From the NCBI GenBank assembly GCA_905221605.1, contig CAJNDS010002646.1, positions 62,001 to 126,000 of the forward strand: 64,000 nucleotides of DNA, written 5' to 3'. The notes under the pieces are model-generated. The model saw only the letters and a program-made list of their open reading frames with translations. It made no database searches and had not been told where the DNA came from. Position 1 is the stretch's first letter; every line of letters begins with the position of its first letter. The position numbers were made by a program, and so were the translations under genes. Positions 34,109 through 43,667 of this stretch are shown here, piece after piece. The stretch is from Symbiodinium natans. Its lineage: Eukaryota > Sar > Dinophyceae > Suessiales > Symbiodiniaceae.

Positions 34109-34656
34109 TGTGAAAAACGCAGAGCTCTTTTTCACTCCACGCTTGAGCCAAAAACACCAGAGGTGGCAAGTCTCTCGCAGAGTCAGCGCAGCTTCACTTT
34201 CGTGAATTCCATCTCAACTTTGTTAAACAAAGGAGGAACACATGCAAACGTCCTAATGCTTCTCAGGACTTCCGTGCTTTAGCAAAACAAGCATACAAGT
34301 GCACAGCCACTCTGCTCGAACCTTAGTACGACGACACGAGCGAAGCGAGGGTCGGCGGCCAAGGTTTGAAGAGCAAACTCAGAGCAACACGCACTTCTTC
34401 AAGGATGCTCCTAAAGCATCTCGAGTGCTTCTCTGCTCATCATGCACACTCCAAGCGTCTCACGTTAAGCTCAAAGCAAGAAACACTTTCAAGCCAAGCT
34501 CCAAACATGCTATGTCCATGCCTGTTTCTGCCAACACAAAACAAACGGTTCAAGCACAGTTCTCAACTCACGCAATGCAAACTCGTGGTTCATGTCACAT
34601 GTTCAAGACATCCTGTCAACTGTAAAGGCACTCACAAGGAAGTCACAACTTTCACA
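34109..34656 (-). repeat. LTR (5' LTR in element orientation)
   Basis: TGTGAAAAACGC...CAACTTTCACA, 548 bp, is nearly identical to 25,582-26,134 in direct orientation and is followed by the target duplication AACTT. Together with the left copy it proves the borders of the element. Confidence 0.93.
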
Positions 34657-34661
34657 AACTT

Positions 34662-35550
34662 GCACTGTGCTCTCTGCAGTGATTCGGTCCGGGCTAGCAA
34701 GAGCGAGAACGCCGGAACCTCGAGCTGCAGATGTTTACCATGAAGCAACCGCGTGAGATGCATTTATTGGTCGACTGGTGAGCAAGAGCGAGAAAGCCAG
34801 GGCGACGCTTTGGGGGAGGCTGCAAGGCACAGTTAGTAAGCGCGAGAAAGCCGGAGCTGCGGACAAAGCTGGAGTAGCTGTAACTGAGAAGTCTTTCATA
34901 CCTTACGTGTTTCACTTTGCGGCCTCGCATGTCCTGAGGGTTGCAGCTGAGAGGGCCTAGCTGAGAATGCAACGCCCGCACAAGCGAGGCTAATGAGTTT
35001 TAAGTTTAGTTTCACCTTGACCAACAGCCCCTTCGGGTGGCTACGCGACGCAGCGTGGAGACGAAAATTCACCTTGTTATGTTTGCTCAGTTGGTGCCAT
35101 GTTGTCTCAACGGTACAGAGAGAAGCATGAGAGTTTTTCTGCTGCATGAGTTGGCATGAGCATGTTTGGTTTTGCCCAAAGTCCCTAAAGCATGTTTGGG
35201 TTGACTGCGACACATGTCTCGTCTTGTTGGCATGGCCGAGGATGAGTTTTGAAGCACTTGGAACTGCTTGAGAGCAGTAGTGAAAAAGTGTCAGAACTCT
35301 GAGGTTCTGTCTTGTTGCAACTCACTCTCCGTGTCCCCGCCACTTCGTTCGGACTCTGAAGCTTCGCTGTTTTGCTGTTAGGAAGTGACCTGAAGTCCCC
35401 GAGGTGTTGACCAAAGCAGTTGCATTGTTCTTTTGCTTTACCTCCTTTGTAGAACAAAATTGAATTCCATCGTATCCTTTTGGAGCCCTTAGCTCTTGGA
35501 GAGAGCTTGCTGCAAGAACTGAAGCTTGCTGAACACATTGGTGTTTGGCT
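34662..35550. other. No recognisable gene; spliced-leader-like 11-mer
   Basis: This is the right flank of the retrotransposon. Repeated AGCGAGA(A)(C/A)GCC(G/A)G words occur at 34,695-34,860 (four or so). At about 35,545-35,555 plus reads GTTTGGCTCAAG, matching the last 11 bases of the dinoflagellate spliced leader. No open frame is convincing. Confidence 0.5.
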
Positions 35551-35551
35551 C

Positions 35552-36328
35552 AAGTGCGAAGTGAAAAAGAGACAGCTGCGCGAGCTCTGCTTTTCACATT
35601 AAACAAAGCGAGCCATTCGTGGCGATCAGGGTTGAAGCACGTTGACATGTTTGCACAGGGATCTTTAGACTCGCAGGCATAGCAGGCGCTGTCGCAGCAA
35701 ACGTTTGGGCCGTCGCGCTTCCGAACATTTCCCACCAAGCATCGCCGCGGCTTTGCCCCAAAGACTCGCACTTCGCAAACGTTGAGGTTGGTTTCCCGAG
35801 GGCAGTGATTCGGAGAACCTTCCCGATGAACGTGCGCGGCACCTCCGCAATTTAGCCAGGACGGATGTGAGTGTTGCTACTGCAAACAACACCGTCCACC
35901 GAGATGTTAAATGGGTTAACACGATCGCCAAGATCCTCGTTCCGGTCTGTGATGCGGACCTTAGCAATGCGGAAGAAGTCGCCCAGATCAACTTCCCACC
36001 AAGGGGACTGCTCAAGCTCCGTGTGGCTGCAGCTGTAGCCCCTGTACCAAGCATCGTCCCGGCCGTCCACTGCCCTTTCCGGCCCTAAAATGTCAAACGT
36101 GCTTGACTGCGGCGACTGCCTGGGGACAGGACGCGTTTTGAGAACCAGGGGCAATGTTGCGCAGATGGCATCCAGCAAAATGCAAGCTTCTGCAAAGATG
36201 AGCATAGCACGAGCTGCAGTTTTTGGACATTTTCCAGCGTTGAGGACTTCTGTCCCAATGGTGTAAAGTTTCAGACGCCAGCCGGCCAGGCATTTTGTGA
36301 GCCAGTGTTGTGCAGCATCCTGCCTCAC
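35552..36328 (-). pseudogene. Fucolectin / F5-8 type C-like (FTP) lectin, broken
   Basis: Minus frame: GPERAVDGRDDAWYRGYSCS then HTELEQSPWWEVDLGDFFRI, VRITDRNEDLGDRVNPFNIS and VDGVVCSSN. This is the fucolectin tachylectin-4 (FTP) pattern AVDG...SCSHT...PWWxVDLG...I..V.I..R. The domain normally ends with a LxVCEVxVFG strand. Here NLNVCEVRVFG is present, but reached only after an in-frame TAA (about 35,852) and a one-base shift (about 35,797). After it comes a Cys-rich tail (CLVGNVRKRD..., CCDSACYACESKDPC). Such lectins bind fucose or other sugars and are often secreted. The lesions suggest a pseudogene, unless a small non-canonical intron removes them. Confidence 0.8.
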
Positions 36329-36599
36329 ACAAGCCTCGCAGCGGTACTGTCAGAACATCAGTGACGTTGACTGTGTCGTGCCGGCTCTGCTGCCAATGGC
36401 CTGACGGGCTGCCCTGGCATGTAGGCACGAACGCTTGTTTGGCGTCAAGTTTTGCCTTCTTATCTTTCTCTGCAAAAGACAGAGGCAGCCACTCAAAAAC
36501 GAAAGTGACTAAACGCCGGTGATCTGCAGAGTCGCCGCTCAATGACATTGGTGTTGAGTCTCACCTTTTTGTAGAGGACGTCATGCAAGTACTTTTGCT

Positions 36600-36780
36600 C
36601 TTTTATGGAGGCTTGAGTATTACATAGTACTACAATAATGACCAGTTTCTTATTCGTACCATTGTTGCGAGTAGAATTAGTACTATCATCGCTATTCTTA
36701 CGATTATTTCTAGTTTTATTACCTACTGTTGCTATTCTTATAACACTGAGCTTGTCGGAAATGGTCTTTGCAGCTATGCT
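36600..36780. other. AT-rich spacer
   Basis: An A/T-rich stretch with short imperfect repeats (CTATTCTTA, ACGATTATTT) ends in TTGTCGGAAATGGTCTTTGCAG, which could be an acceptor for the next small exon. No gene is seen in it. Confidence 0.45.
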
Positions 36781-36815
36781 GAATTGTCGTGATCGCAGGG
36801 CTCCATACAGATTAG

Positions 36816-37167
36816 CCTGCCATGGGCGTTGTGGTGCTTGGGATGTTCCCTTTTATACTAACAGTCCTTAATTGGGATCATCAATCGTATACTATATTCC
36901 CTACTAAGGACTGTTTTGTATACGAGGGAACATCCCAAACCATACCCGTAAACTTTAGGGTCGGTGACCTTGTCCAATGCCTATATGGTGGTGTCCGAAA
37001 TTGGGAGTACCTTATTGGGCTCCTTGACATTTTAGGGTTCCCTATTTCGGTAAACCCCCCAAGGGCCGCCGAGCACGCGTTTCGAGGAGTTCCTCGATGT
37101 CCTGGGGGCTTGGGAAGACGACCTCGACTGGAAAGCAATGGGTCGTGCCCTTGGAGCCGAAAGTTGA
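36816..37167 (+). CDS. 3' end of a small plus-strand gene, three exons
   Basis: Exons: 36,816-36,844 (29 nt), 36,959-36,990 (32 nt) and 37,064-37,167 (104 nt, TGA stop). Phases match at both junctions (2 to 1, and 1 to 2). The peptide is PAMGVVVLGM, VGDLVQCLYG, then PSTRFEEFLDVLGAWEDDLD and WKAMGRALGAES. Splice sites: ATTAG| acceptor; GGGAT|GTTCCC; CTTTAG|; GGTG|GTGTCC; CCCAAG|. Intron 1 is an inverted-repeat element (family 3) and intron 2 is a family 4 element of 73 bp. The ATG in the first exon could be the start, giving a 52-residue protein, or more exons lie upstream. No family is recognised. Confidence 0.6.
36838..36958 (+). mobile_element. Inverted-repeat intron element, family 3
   Basis: TTGGGATGTTCCC and GGGAACATCCCAA are perfect inverted arms, with inner inverted arms ACAGTCCTTA and TAAGGACTGT. 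The donor GT lies inside the left arm (GGGAT|GTTCCC). After the right arm a short tail CATACCCGTAAACTTTAG gives the acceptor. A second copy of the palindrome is at 49,488-49,560. Confidence 0.7.
36991..37063 (+). mobile_element. Intron element, family 4 (73 bp)
   Basis: GTGTCCGAAATTGGGAGTACC...GGGTTCCCTATTTCGGTAAACC...CCAAG. Close relatives are at 43,299-43,403 and in the intron of the GTPase-like gene (about 38,810-38,917), and an inverted copy is at about 50,918-51,000. Edges are TCCGAA at the start and TTCGGTAAACC or TCGTAAACC at the end, so it is weakly palindromic. It fits a GT-AG intron with matching phase on both sides. Confidence 0.7.
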
Positions 37168-37394
37168 TGGGGGTTATGGTCTAGGCTTCTGAGGGTCGTC
37201 TGTCAAATTTGTGGCTCGAGACGGTTTTACGGTTTTACTTGCTGAATACTGTGGTGCATTTGGGAAGTCACCATAATGGAGGATCCTGATCACTTTGGCT
37301 CGTGGTTCTCATTCAGTGTCTACATTAGCAGCTCCTTCGCAAAGGTACAGCTATTGTGGTCTGTCTTAGTTTCGCAGATTAATGGCATCGATAT

Positions 37395-37670
37395 TCAGTT
37401 CAGGCAGCTTCGCGATGATTTTCGTTGCTTGTGGGAAGCTTCTTGAGGTAAACTTTTTGCTGCAGGAGTTGCTTTAGTCATGAAGATCCCAAGGGCTTGA
37501 AGCTGAGAATTCAGAAGCTGTAGTTCTGCCCCAACGTAAGTTCTTCCATGTTCTTCCCGAATGTTGAAGTTAGGGTTTCCATGCTGTTCTTTGTGTTCTC
37601 GGGCTGCTTGTGTGGGATCTTTCATGAGTGTGTCAAGGTTTGTCAGGGACAGCACGTCGGACGAAGGCAC
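37395..37670 (-). CDS. Hypothetical 91-codon frame
   Basis: The minus strand reads LTNLDTLMKDPTQAAREHKE, NPNFNIREEHGRTYVGAELQ and LLNSQLQALGIFMTKATPAA to a stop. The mixed polar and hydrophobic pattern is more protein-like than most frames in the surrounding spacer, and a GGCAG/GTG junction at its 5' end could be a splice site. No family is recognised. A chance frame is possible. Confidence 0.3.
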   Translation of the reverse strand: MPSSDVLSLTNLDTLMKDPTQAAREHKEQHGNPNFNIREEHGRTYVGAELQLLNSQLQALGIFMTKATPAAKSLPQEASHKQRKSSRSCLN

Positions 37671-37717
37671 CTGCCTCAGTCAGTGCAGAGTCTGCCCTTC
37701 AAGTTTTCAGTCCGAGT

Positions 37718-37800
37718 TTTCATGGGTAGTTGTATGTAGGGTTGCAAGTACCCTAAAAAAGGGTTATGAGTAAGCTACCACACGTATAACCCTGCGGCAT
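37718..37800. mobile_element. Relic of a family 2 inverted-repeat element
   Basis: TTTTCATGGGTAGTTGTATG resembles the family 2 copy at 15,640 (TTCATGGGTAGTTGTCAG). It is followed by AGGGTTGCAAGTAC and AGGGTTATGAGTA, echoing the AGGGTTATAAGTAC of that copy. The right arm is not found. Confidence 0.4.
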
Positions 37801-38126
37801 CTTGTGTTGTGTTTTTTTTCACGCTGTTGCAGTTTGCTGCTTTTCCGGAGCCGAGGGATCGCAACACGTCGCAACGAAAGGGCTGGGATGCGAGGCGCAC
37901 CGCTTGACACACACATCCCGGGCTGCTACGCTTTTTCCGCTCTCTTCTGTCTGTGATGGCGTTGAAGCTCCATGCATGGATGCCCTTGATGGATACACAC
38001 CGGGCATCAGCGCACCGTAGCTTTGGGCATGCTAGGCTATCCTCTTGAACCGTAGAACCCGAGTGCGGCTCGCAGGGAAGAGGGTTGCCAAAGCCCTCTG
38101 TGTAGAGTGGCCCCTCTTGTCCTCTC

Positions 38127-41100
38127 ATGGCCATGGATCCTGACATGGACGGCGAAGTTGTGATTCGCGCAGACACGGTGCAGCAAGTCTTGGAGCATCA
38201 CCGCGCTCATCCGGAGGTCATCCGCCTTTCTCTTCACCAGGTGCGGGTAGTTTGTGTTGCGCAGAGGCTGCTATTTCACCTTCTTGATCCCTTCTCCCTC
38301 CCCCTCGTACCTGCCGGAAGATTTGCAAATATCCGTGCAGTTCATTCCGGGGTGGGGCAGAGTCTTAGCTTGAAGAGAGATTTGAGCCCTTGAGCACACA
38401 GAAGCAGAGGTCCCCATGGCAGCGCCCAACGTGGAGACCTTGGAGTCCGTCCTGCTGCCCGAGGTGGATCCGGCCGCCCTCGAGGGCCTGAAGGAGCGGT
38501 CCGACGGCCTCCAGCCCTTCTTCTCCATCGCCTGCTCGGGCGACACGGGTGCCGGGAAGTCCTTCCTCCTCAGGGCGCTCCTCCGACACTTCGACTCCAA
38601 GCAGGCTCCTCTGACCTTGGATCTGGAGGCGTCGGAAGCCAGCAAGATGAGCATCACCGGGAACATCACCTGCTACGTCCACAGGTTCATCCTTGTCTTC
38701 GACCTCGAGGGGCCCAAAGGGACCCTGCCCTTAACGGAGGTGATCCCCGCACAGCACGTGGGTGAGCTCAGGCTTGATGTTGCTCAGCCTGAGCACAAGA
38801 AGCAGGAGGGGGTTCTCCGAACTCTGGGGGTACCTTCTTGGGGTCCTTGTTCTGAGGGGATCCTACCATTTTGGGGGGACTATCTCAGGGGTCAACTCTT
38901 GTATCGTAAACCTGCAGGAGAGGCTGCGGCAAGAGGCCGTCGCCAAGTACTTCCCGCCTTTGGCGGTGGCCATCTCCAATACGATGATGTACGTCACCAG
39001 GACCCCAATGAAGAACAGCGAGACTGCGAATCACATCGAGCAGCTGGCGAAAAGCTGCTTCAAGGGCTCCCAGCACAATGTCAACCCTTTCCTGATCATC
39101 GTGTACAACTTTGCCTCGCTCGGTGACGAGTGCAAGCCTGGCGAGGACGGCAGAGACCTCGATCGGAACCATACCAAGACCTTCGTGGCCCGTCATCGTC
39201 AGATTCTGTCCTCAGTGTTCAAGGACGTGCATGTGGTGACGCTCCCGAACCAAAAGCTGGATAACACGACGGAGGGGCTCAAGGGAGCTGAAGTCTTCCT
39301 GGACAAGATCGACTACTTGACCGAGCTTCTCACTTCCCACCAACAACAGTCTCATGACTTACGGGCACAGCAAGGCCTCGCGCTTCCTGCCCGCGCTCTG
39401 CTGACGGTGTTGCCCAAGCTTGTTCACCAGAGCGTGAACGGCGAGACGCCCTCCCTCGGTGCAGCCCTGAAGTCCTACATGAAGGACCACCCCGATGAGG
39501 ACCAGAAGCTGCTAAAGTATGTCTTCGAGGACATTCAGACGATCTACAGCCGGACATGTGGGGCCAACAGCCACTCACTGAAGTCAGTCCGCTCCAAGTC
39601 CATCAACGTGTCCATGCGCATGGCTTCACGCTATTTGGCCTTCAAGTTTGTGTGCCAAGGGGTTCAGGACTTTCCGAAGCCTCTGCAGGACAAGCGCGCG
39701 GAAGGCCTCTACGAAAAGCTCCTCGTGTATGTCAAGGCCCTCTACTGCAAGTGCTCGGCAGAATCTGCCGAGCATGGGGTGGTTTGTGGCAGGGACTACT
39801 TGGACCACGACAACAAGCACCGGCCCGTGGTTGCCATGGACGAAGCGGACGAGTCTTTCTGGAGTTGGCTCTCCTCCTTCTTCAAAGGTGACCGTTGCTG
39901 GGATGGGGACTTCCAGCTGAGTACGGAGGATAATGCCCATCTGAACCAGAAGCTCAAGGAGGACATGAAGCAGCACACCCACGCCACCGCACGTCTCTGG
40001 AAGGCGACGGAGCGAAGGACCGTGGAGGAGCGTTTCGATCAGTTTCGCAAGCAGGGCATTGACCTCTTGGTGCAGTACGCCCGCAGTATCTACAAGGACT
40101 TGGGCATGCACGTGTTGCCAAAGAAGGCTAGCAGGACCAGCACTCAGCTGCAGGAAAAGCCCGCCGAGCCCTTCTGCGTGGCCTGCTGCCAGCAAGTGCA
40201 GTGTGAGATTCAGAGCTTCGTGCTGTGCACGATCTGCCACATGGACTATGAGAGGGCACTTTTGGGCTCCTTACCCTCCAGCACACTCAGCGGCCCGCAG
40301 GTTTATGCAATCGGTCAGGATGGGCTCATCTACCAGCAGTTCATGGACCGCCTGGGCGTGCAGAAGTCCTGGCCTCTCCATGTTGCTTCTTGGAAGGCGG
40401 CGGACCCGAGCTCCCGCTTCATCTCCATCGCCGCCTCGAGTTGGGGGTGCAGGGCCCTTTTCGCTGTCACCCGGCATGGGAGCCTGCAAAGGCTGGCTTT
40501 GCAGGATTTAGAGCTCCATGAGCACCCGTCTCAGATCGTGTGGACTCCAGTCAGTCTTCCGGCCACTGTCAAGGCCCGGGCTGTTGCAATCCTCGAGTTC
40601 GGGGACCTGGCCAAGATCTTCGTCGTGAGCGAGAGTGGCCACCTCTACGTCAAGGGCTTGCAGGAGCTCGCCGCGCCCCCTCTCTCAGATGGCTCTCGTG
40701 ATGCTCATGACTCAGACCTATCCTGGCAGTGTTTGACCCCTTCACGCACTTCCTACCTTCGCTGCATCACCTTTGCTTCTGGAACCGCCTACGCCTTCTT
40801 CAGCCGCATGGGGATGCAGAAGCGGAACATCTACAGGATGCCCGTGTCCGACCTGATGGGCGAGGAGTTCAAGCGAGCCCAGTGGCCGGACCGCTTCTGG
40901 AAGTGGCATGCGCATGGCCCCTCAGAGAAACTCCGAGCCATCGCGGCCACAAGTACCCATTTCTACGCCATTTCGGGCGACAAGCGGGTCTGCCGAATCT
41001 GCAACGACGTGCTGGAGAACTCCGCTGACTCTGTGCACACCTGGCAGGTTGTTTCCCCGGATCTCTCCAACTTTGCCTCCATCGCTGTTGGCCAAGAGGG

Positions 41101-42694
41101 TGAGACAGAAGCATCGCTTGAGGCATCAGACATAGCAACGGAAGAAGGCGAGCCGGATCCGTACGAAGATGACGACGAGGATGAGGCGGGGGCCAGTGAA
41201 GAGGTGGAAAGCCCGGATTACCTGGATAGTCTAGACAGCCAGGCCGGCCAGACGCTGGCTGACCTTGCTTTGCCCCGATCGCTGGAACTCGCGGCGCAGG
41301 ACTTTGAGGCATCTGAGCCAGATGTCGACGGTGAACACAGTGAACACGGTGAACGCAGTGAACACGGCGAGGTTCAGGTGGGTGTGTTCCAGAACCTGGC
41401 AGACAGGGCCATGGATGCCGTCCGCTGGGAGCTCCCAGAGCTCAGGGGCTTGATGCGACTCGGGGCGCTCGGGCCGCTCGAGCCCCAGGGCGACCAGGGC
41501 GACCATGTCCCCCTGAGCCCCGCACTCGACGAAGAAGGCGGAGCGCAGGGCGGAGGAGCCCAGGGCGGAGGAGCCCAGGGCGGAGGAGCCCGGGCCGGAG
41601 CCCGAGAAAATCCAGATCCTTCGGCCTTGCCGGGTGCACCCGGCGAGCTGCAGCTGCGGCAGATCTTTCTGTGCATTGCGGCCGGTGCCGTGGTGCCGCC
41701 TGCGCTGCTTCTGGTTCTCTTCCAAGGCCTTGGCAGCGCTGATCCCGCCATCACCGCCATGCCTCTTCTTCTGGCCACCAGCCAAGAGCGGCACATGCTG
41801 TTCCATCACAAGATGGTGTGCTTGATGGGATGGCTCCTTCAGATGCTTGTTATGTTTAGGCCCAGCTGCTCCTTCGCCATCAGCTTGGCGCTTCTCTTCA
41901 ACGCGATCATTGGGGTTAGCAAGGTCAGCCGCGATCCGCTGCACGACCTCGTGCGACTCTGCGACCGGATATGGCAGCTTGTGAGTCACTTGCGCCTTGT
42001 GCCGAGCAATGTGATTGCTCTGTTGCAGAGCACGGCCCTGTTTGCTAGCCTCATCTACTCCTTCCAGCATAAGGGAGCCGCGATCCCGTGGACGATGTTC
42101 GGCTGCGTTGTGAGCGCCCTGGTGGCGAGCCAGTGCATCTCCATGTGGTCCTATCTGGAGGTTGCAAGTCTGCAAGTCGTCCTCAACACAGTTCTCCTTT
42201 CTTTGCACTCGACCTTGTTTGGAATGGAGACGCAGCAAAGGCTGGAATACACAAGCGCAACCATCATTCTCATTCACTGTGTAGCCTTGCTGATGCGAGG
42301 ATCGCTCTACTTCGAAAAGAAAAACTTCGAAGCCACGGAGACTTGCTGGGTCATGCTGGCGCAGGCCCTGTTCTGGATGTTTGCCGCCTTCCTGAACAAG
42401 AGGCACATCAGGGCGGCCTTGGTGGAGATCATGGCGGCCGTGGAAGGTCCAGAAGATGAGGCGCCTGAGCCACGAAGACCTGGGCCCATGGAGGGGCAGG
42501 CGATGAACGGCCTCGCGCCGCCCGAGGGTGCAGGGGAGCGGCTGCGGAGGAGGGTGGTGTCGCTTGCTCGCGCCCCGGCTTGCTTTCAGAAAGGCCCTGA
42601 GTCCTCTGTGATGTCGTCGTCGGAACGGCTTGACAAAATCTCGCTCGGCGACAGCAAGAAGCAAGACGTCCTTACCAGGGAATTCGGAATTTAG
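38127..42694 (+). CDS. Large P-loop GTPase-like protein with zinc-binding, propeller-like and multi-pass membrane regions
   Basis: Exons: 38,127-38,240 (candidate, MAMDPDMDGEVVIRADTVQQ, donor CAG|GTGCGG); 38,410 (or ATG 38,416)-38,757; 38,918-42,694 (TAA-type end GIstop). The total is about 1,370-1,412 residues. From the 38,416 ATG: a P-loop GDTGAGKS (residues 42-49) and a DLEG (96-99) resembling the G1 and G3 motifs of GB1/RHD3-type GTPases, then PFLIIVYNFASLGDE. A Cys cluster CVACCQQVQC...CTICH (about 40,170-40,240) may bind zinc. At about 40.3-41.08 kb, repeats such as VYAIGQDGLIYQ, ALFAVTRHGSLQRLAL, IFVVSESGHLYVKGL and HFYAISGDKRVCRI look like blades of an RCC1/tectonin-type propeller. 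An acidic stretch and SEHGE and GGAQG repeats follow. Six to seven hydrophobic segments (41.66-42.40 kb, e.g. IFLCIAAGAVVPPALLLVLF) suggest a polytopic membrane C-terminus. The overall architecture is not one I recognise. Confidence 0.85.
38758..38917 (+). other. Intron of the GTPase-like gene containing a family 4 element
   Basis: The intron runs GTGGGTGAG...CGTAAACCTGCAG, 160 bp, in phase 0 between exon codons CAC and GAG. Its 3' two-thirds (TCTCCGAACTCTGGGGGTAC...TCTTGTATCGTAAACC) match the family 4 element at 43,299-43,403, so the acceptor comes from the element. The intron has no in-frame stop in the downstream frame, so a retained-intron reading with a different N-terminus is formally possible, but it would lose the P-loop. 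Confidence 0.65.
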
Positions 42695-42896
42695 GTACCT
42701 TCTATCCTCTCAAACTCCTCAGGAGATGTCATCTTAGAGCCAGTAAGAAAACTCCAAAAAGTCTGCCATCCGTTTCCGTCGGCCAGCCAGGGTTCAGGAC
42801 CTTAAAAGCCCACTTCAGTGACCCCTAGTTCGCCCTAAACCCCTAAACCCCTACACCCTTAACCCCTAACCCTCAACCCTACACCCTAAACCCGAG
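42695..42896 (+). other. 3' flank of the GTPase-like gene and first telomere-like units
   Basis: After the stop come about 130 bp without features, then CCCTAAACC-type units (42,832-42,895). From here to the window end, telomere-like repeats dominate the non-coding sequence. No polyadenylation signal is evident. Confidence 0.5.
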
Positions 42897-43298
42897 TTCG
42901 TACGGTGCCCATGCTGGGATTTCCGTTCTGCAACGCTTCCCGAGGTGCAGCGGTGAACCGGTGATGCTACCGGCAGAGGTAAGACGTCAGGGTTCGGAGT
43001 TTGGGGTGTGGGTCCACGGCTTAGGGGATTTAGAGTTTGGGTGGTTCGGGGCTTAGTGCATGCAAGCCGAAACCTTACATGTAGACGTCAGGCGGATAGA
43101 GCATAGAGCTGGGTCGGGGTATGCCATTCAGTGTTCAGGGTTGGGGCACCTCCGTAAACGGGAGGCGCTCGAGTTTCCAATTGGCCAGTGAGAAGTTCTC
43201 TGGCAGTGTGATGCGCCGTTGCAGTGGCCGCATCGCGCGTCTCTGTGTTGCAAACCTTGCAGGCACTTGTGTATGACTGTGGAGGCCAACCATGCGGG
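42897..43298 (+). CDS. Two exon candidates, unrecognised gene
   Basis: Exon 42,897-42,978 reads SYGAHAGISVLQRF then RCSGEPVMLPAE and ends in phase 0 at a strong donor GTAAGA. Exon 43,263-43,298 (acceptor CAAACCTTGCAG) reads ALVYDCGGQPCG in phase 0 and ends at a GC donor, where a family 4 element begins. The next coding segment, after CTTACAG at 43,403, is open in two frames (PNMLVSQHVDGWHKNRCQC, or ACTFPHASDVQGQRWQLVPP, whose QxW recalls ricin-type lectin repeats), so it was not joined. Confidence 0.4.
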
Positions 43299-43403
43299 GC
43301 TTTCCGAAATTAGGGGTAACTTCTTGGGGTCCCTATTATACGGGAATCGCTACTATTTGGGGGTCTAGTTTAAGGTACCCTATTCTCGTAAACCCCCTTA
43401 CAG
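43299..43403 (+). mobile_element. Intron element, family 4, GC donor
   Basis: GCTTTCCGAAATTAGGGGTAAC...TATTCTCGTAAACCCCCTTACAG, 105 bp. The layout matches 36,991-37,063 (TCCGAAATT near the start, CGTAAACC near the end, AG at the end) with TTCTTGGGGTCC shared with the GTPase intron copy. The donor here is GC instead of GT. Confidence 0.6.
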
Positions 43404-43667
43404 TCCGAACATGCTTGTGTCGCAACACGTGGACGGTTGGCATAAGAACCGGTGCCAATGCCTGCACCTTTCCACATGCCAGTGATGTACAGGGACAGCG
43501 CTGGCAACTAGTCCCGCCAGAATCTCGCTGCACTTCCTTAGCTCAGTTTAGGGTTTAGGGTTGAGTGTTTAGGGTGGTTTCGGGTACGGCTTTCCGAAAG
43601 GTGCTCTGTTCCTGGGCTTATTGTGCTTGGTCTTCTAGCGAACCCTATCGCTTCGCTTCCCCGGCAG

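Larger units (their letters stand above)
25582..34656 (-). mobile_element. Ty1/copia-type LTR retrotransposon, about 9.1 kb
   Basis: LTRs of 553 and 548 bp begin TGTGAAA and end TTTCACA, are over 98% identical, and are flanked by the 5-bp target duplication AACTT (25,577-25,581 and 34,657-34,661). In minus orientation a TGG-starting primer-binding-like site (TGGTAATACCGCG) abuts the 5' LTR, and a purine tract (GCATGAGGGGG) abuts the 3' LTR. The element therefore reads right to left. Integrase, RT and RNase H follow that direction, but gag and protease lie on plus, so the right part of the internal region is inverted. The close LTR match implies a recent insertion. Confidence 0.93.

Noticed and set aside
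41231-42664. Long minus-strand open frame (477 codons) opposite the membrane region of the GTPase-like gene
   Set aside because: It is an antisense shadow of a GC-rich coding region; the plus frame has recognisable motifs and hydrophobic helices, and the minus frame is His/Arg/Gln-rich without domains.
43292-43558. A continuous 88-codon gene from the ATG at 43,292
   Set aside because: The first half translates the family 4 element; only the second half (ACTFPHASDVQGQRWQLVPP) looks coding, and its frame competes with another open frame.
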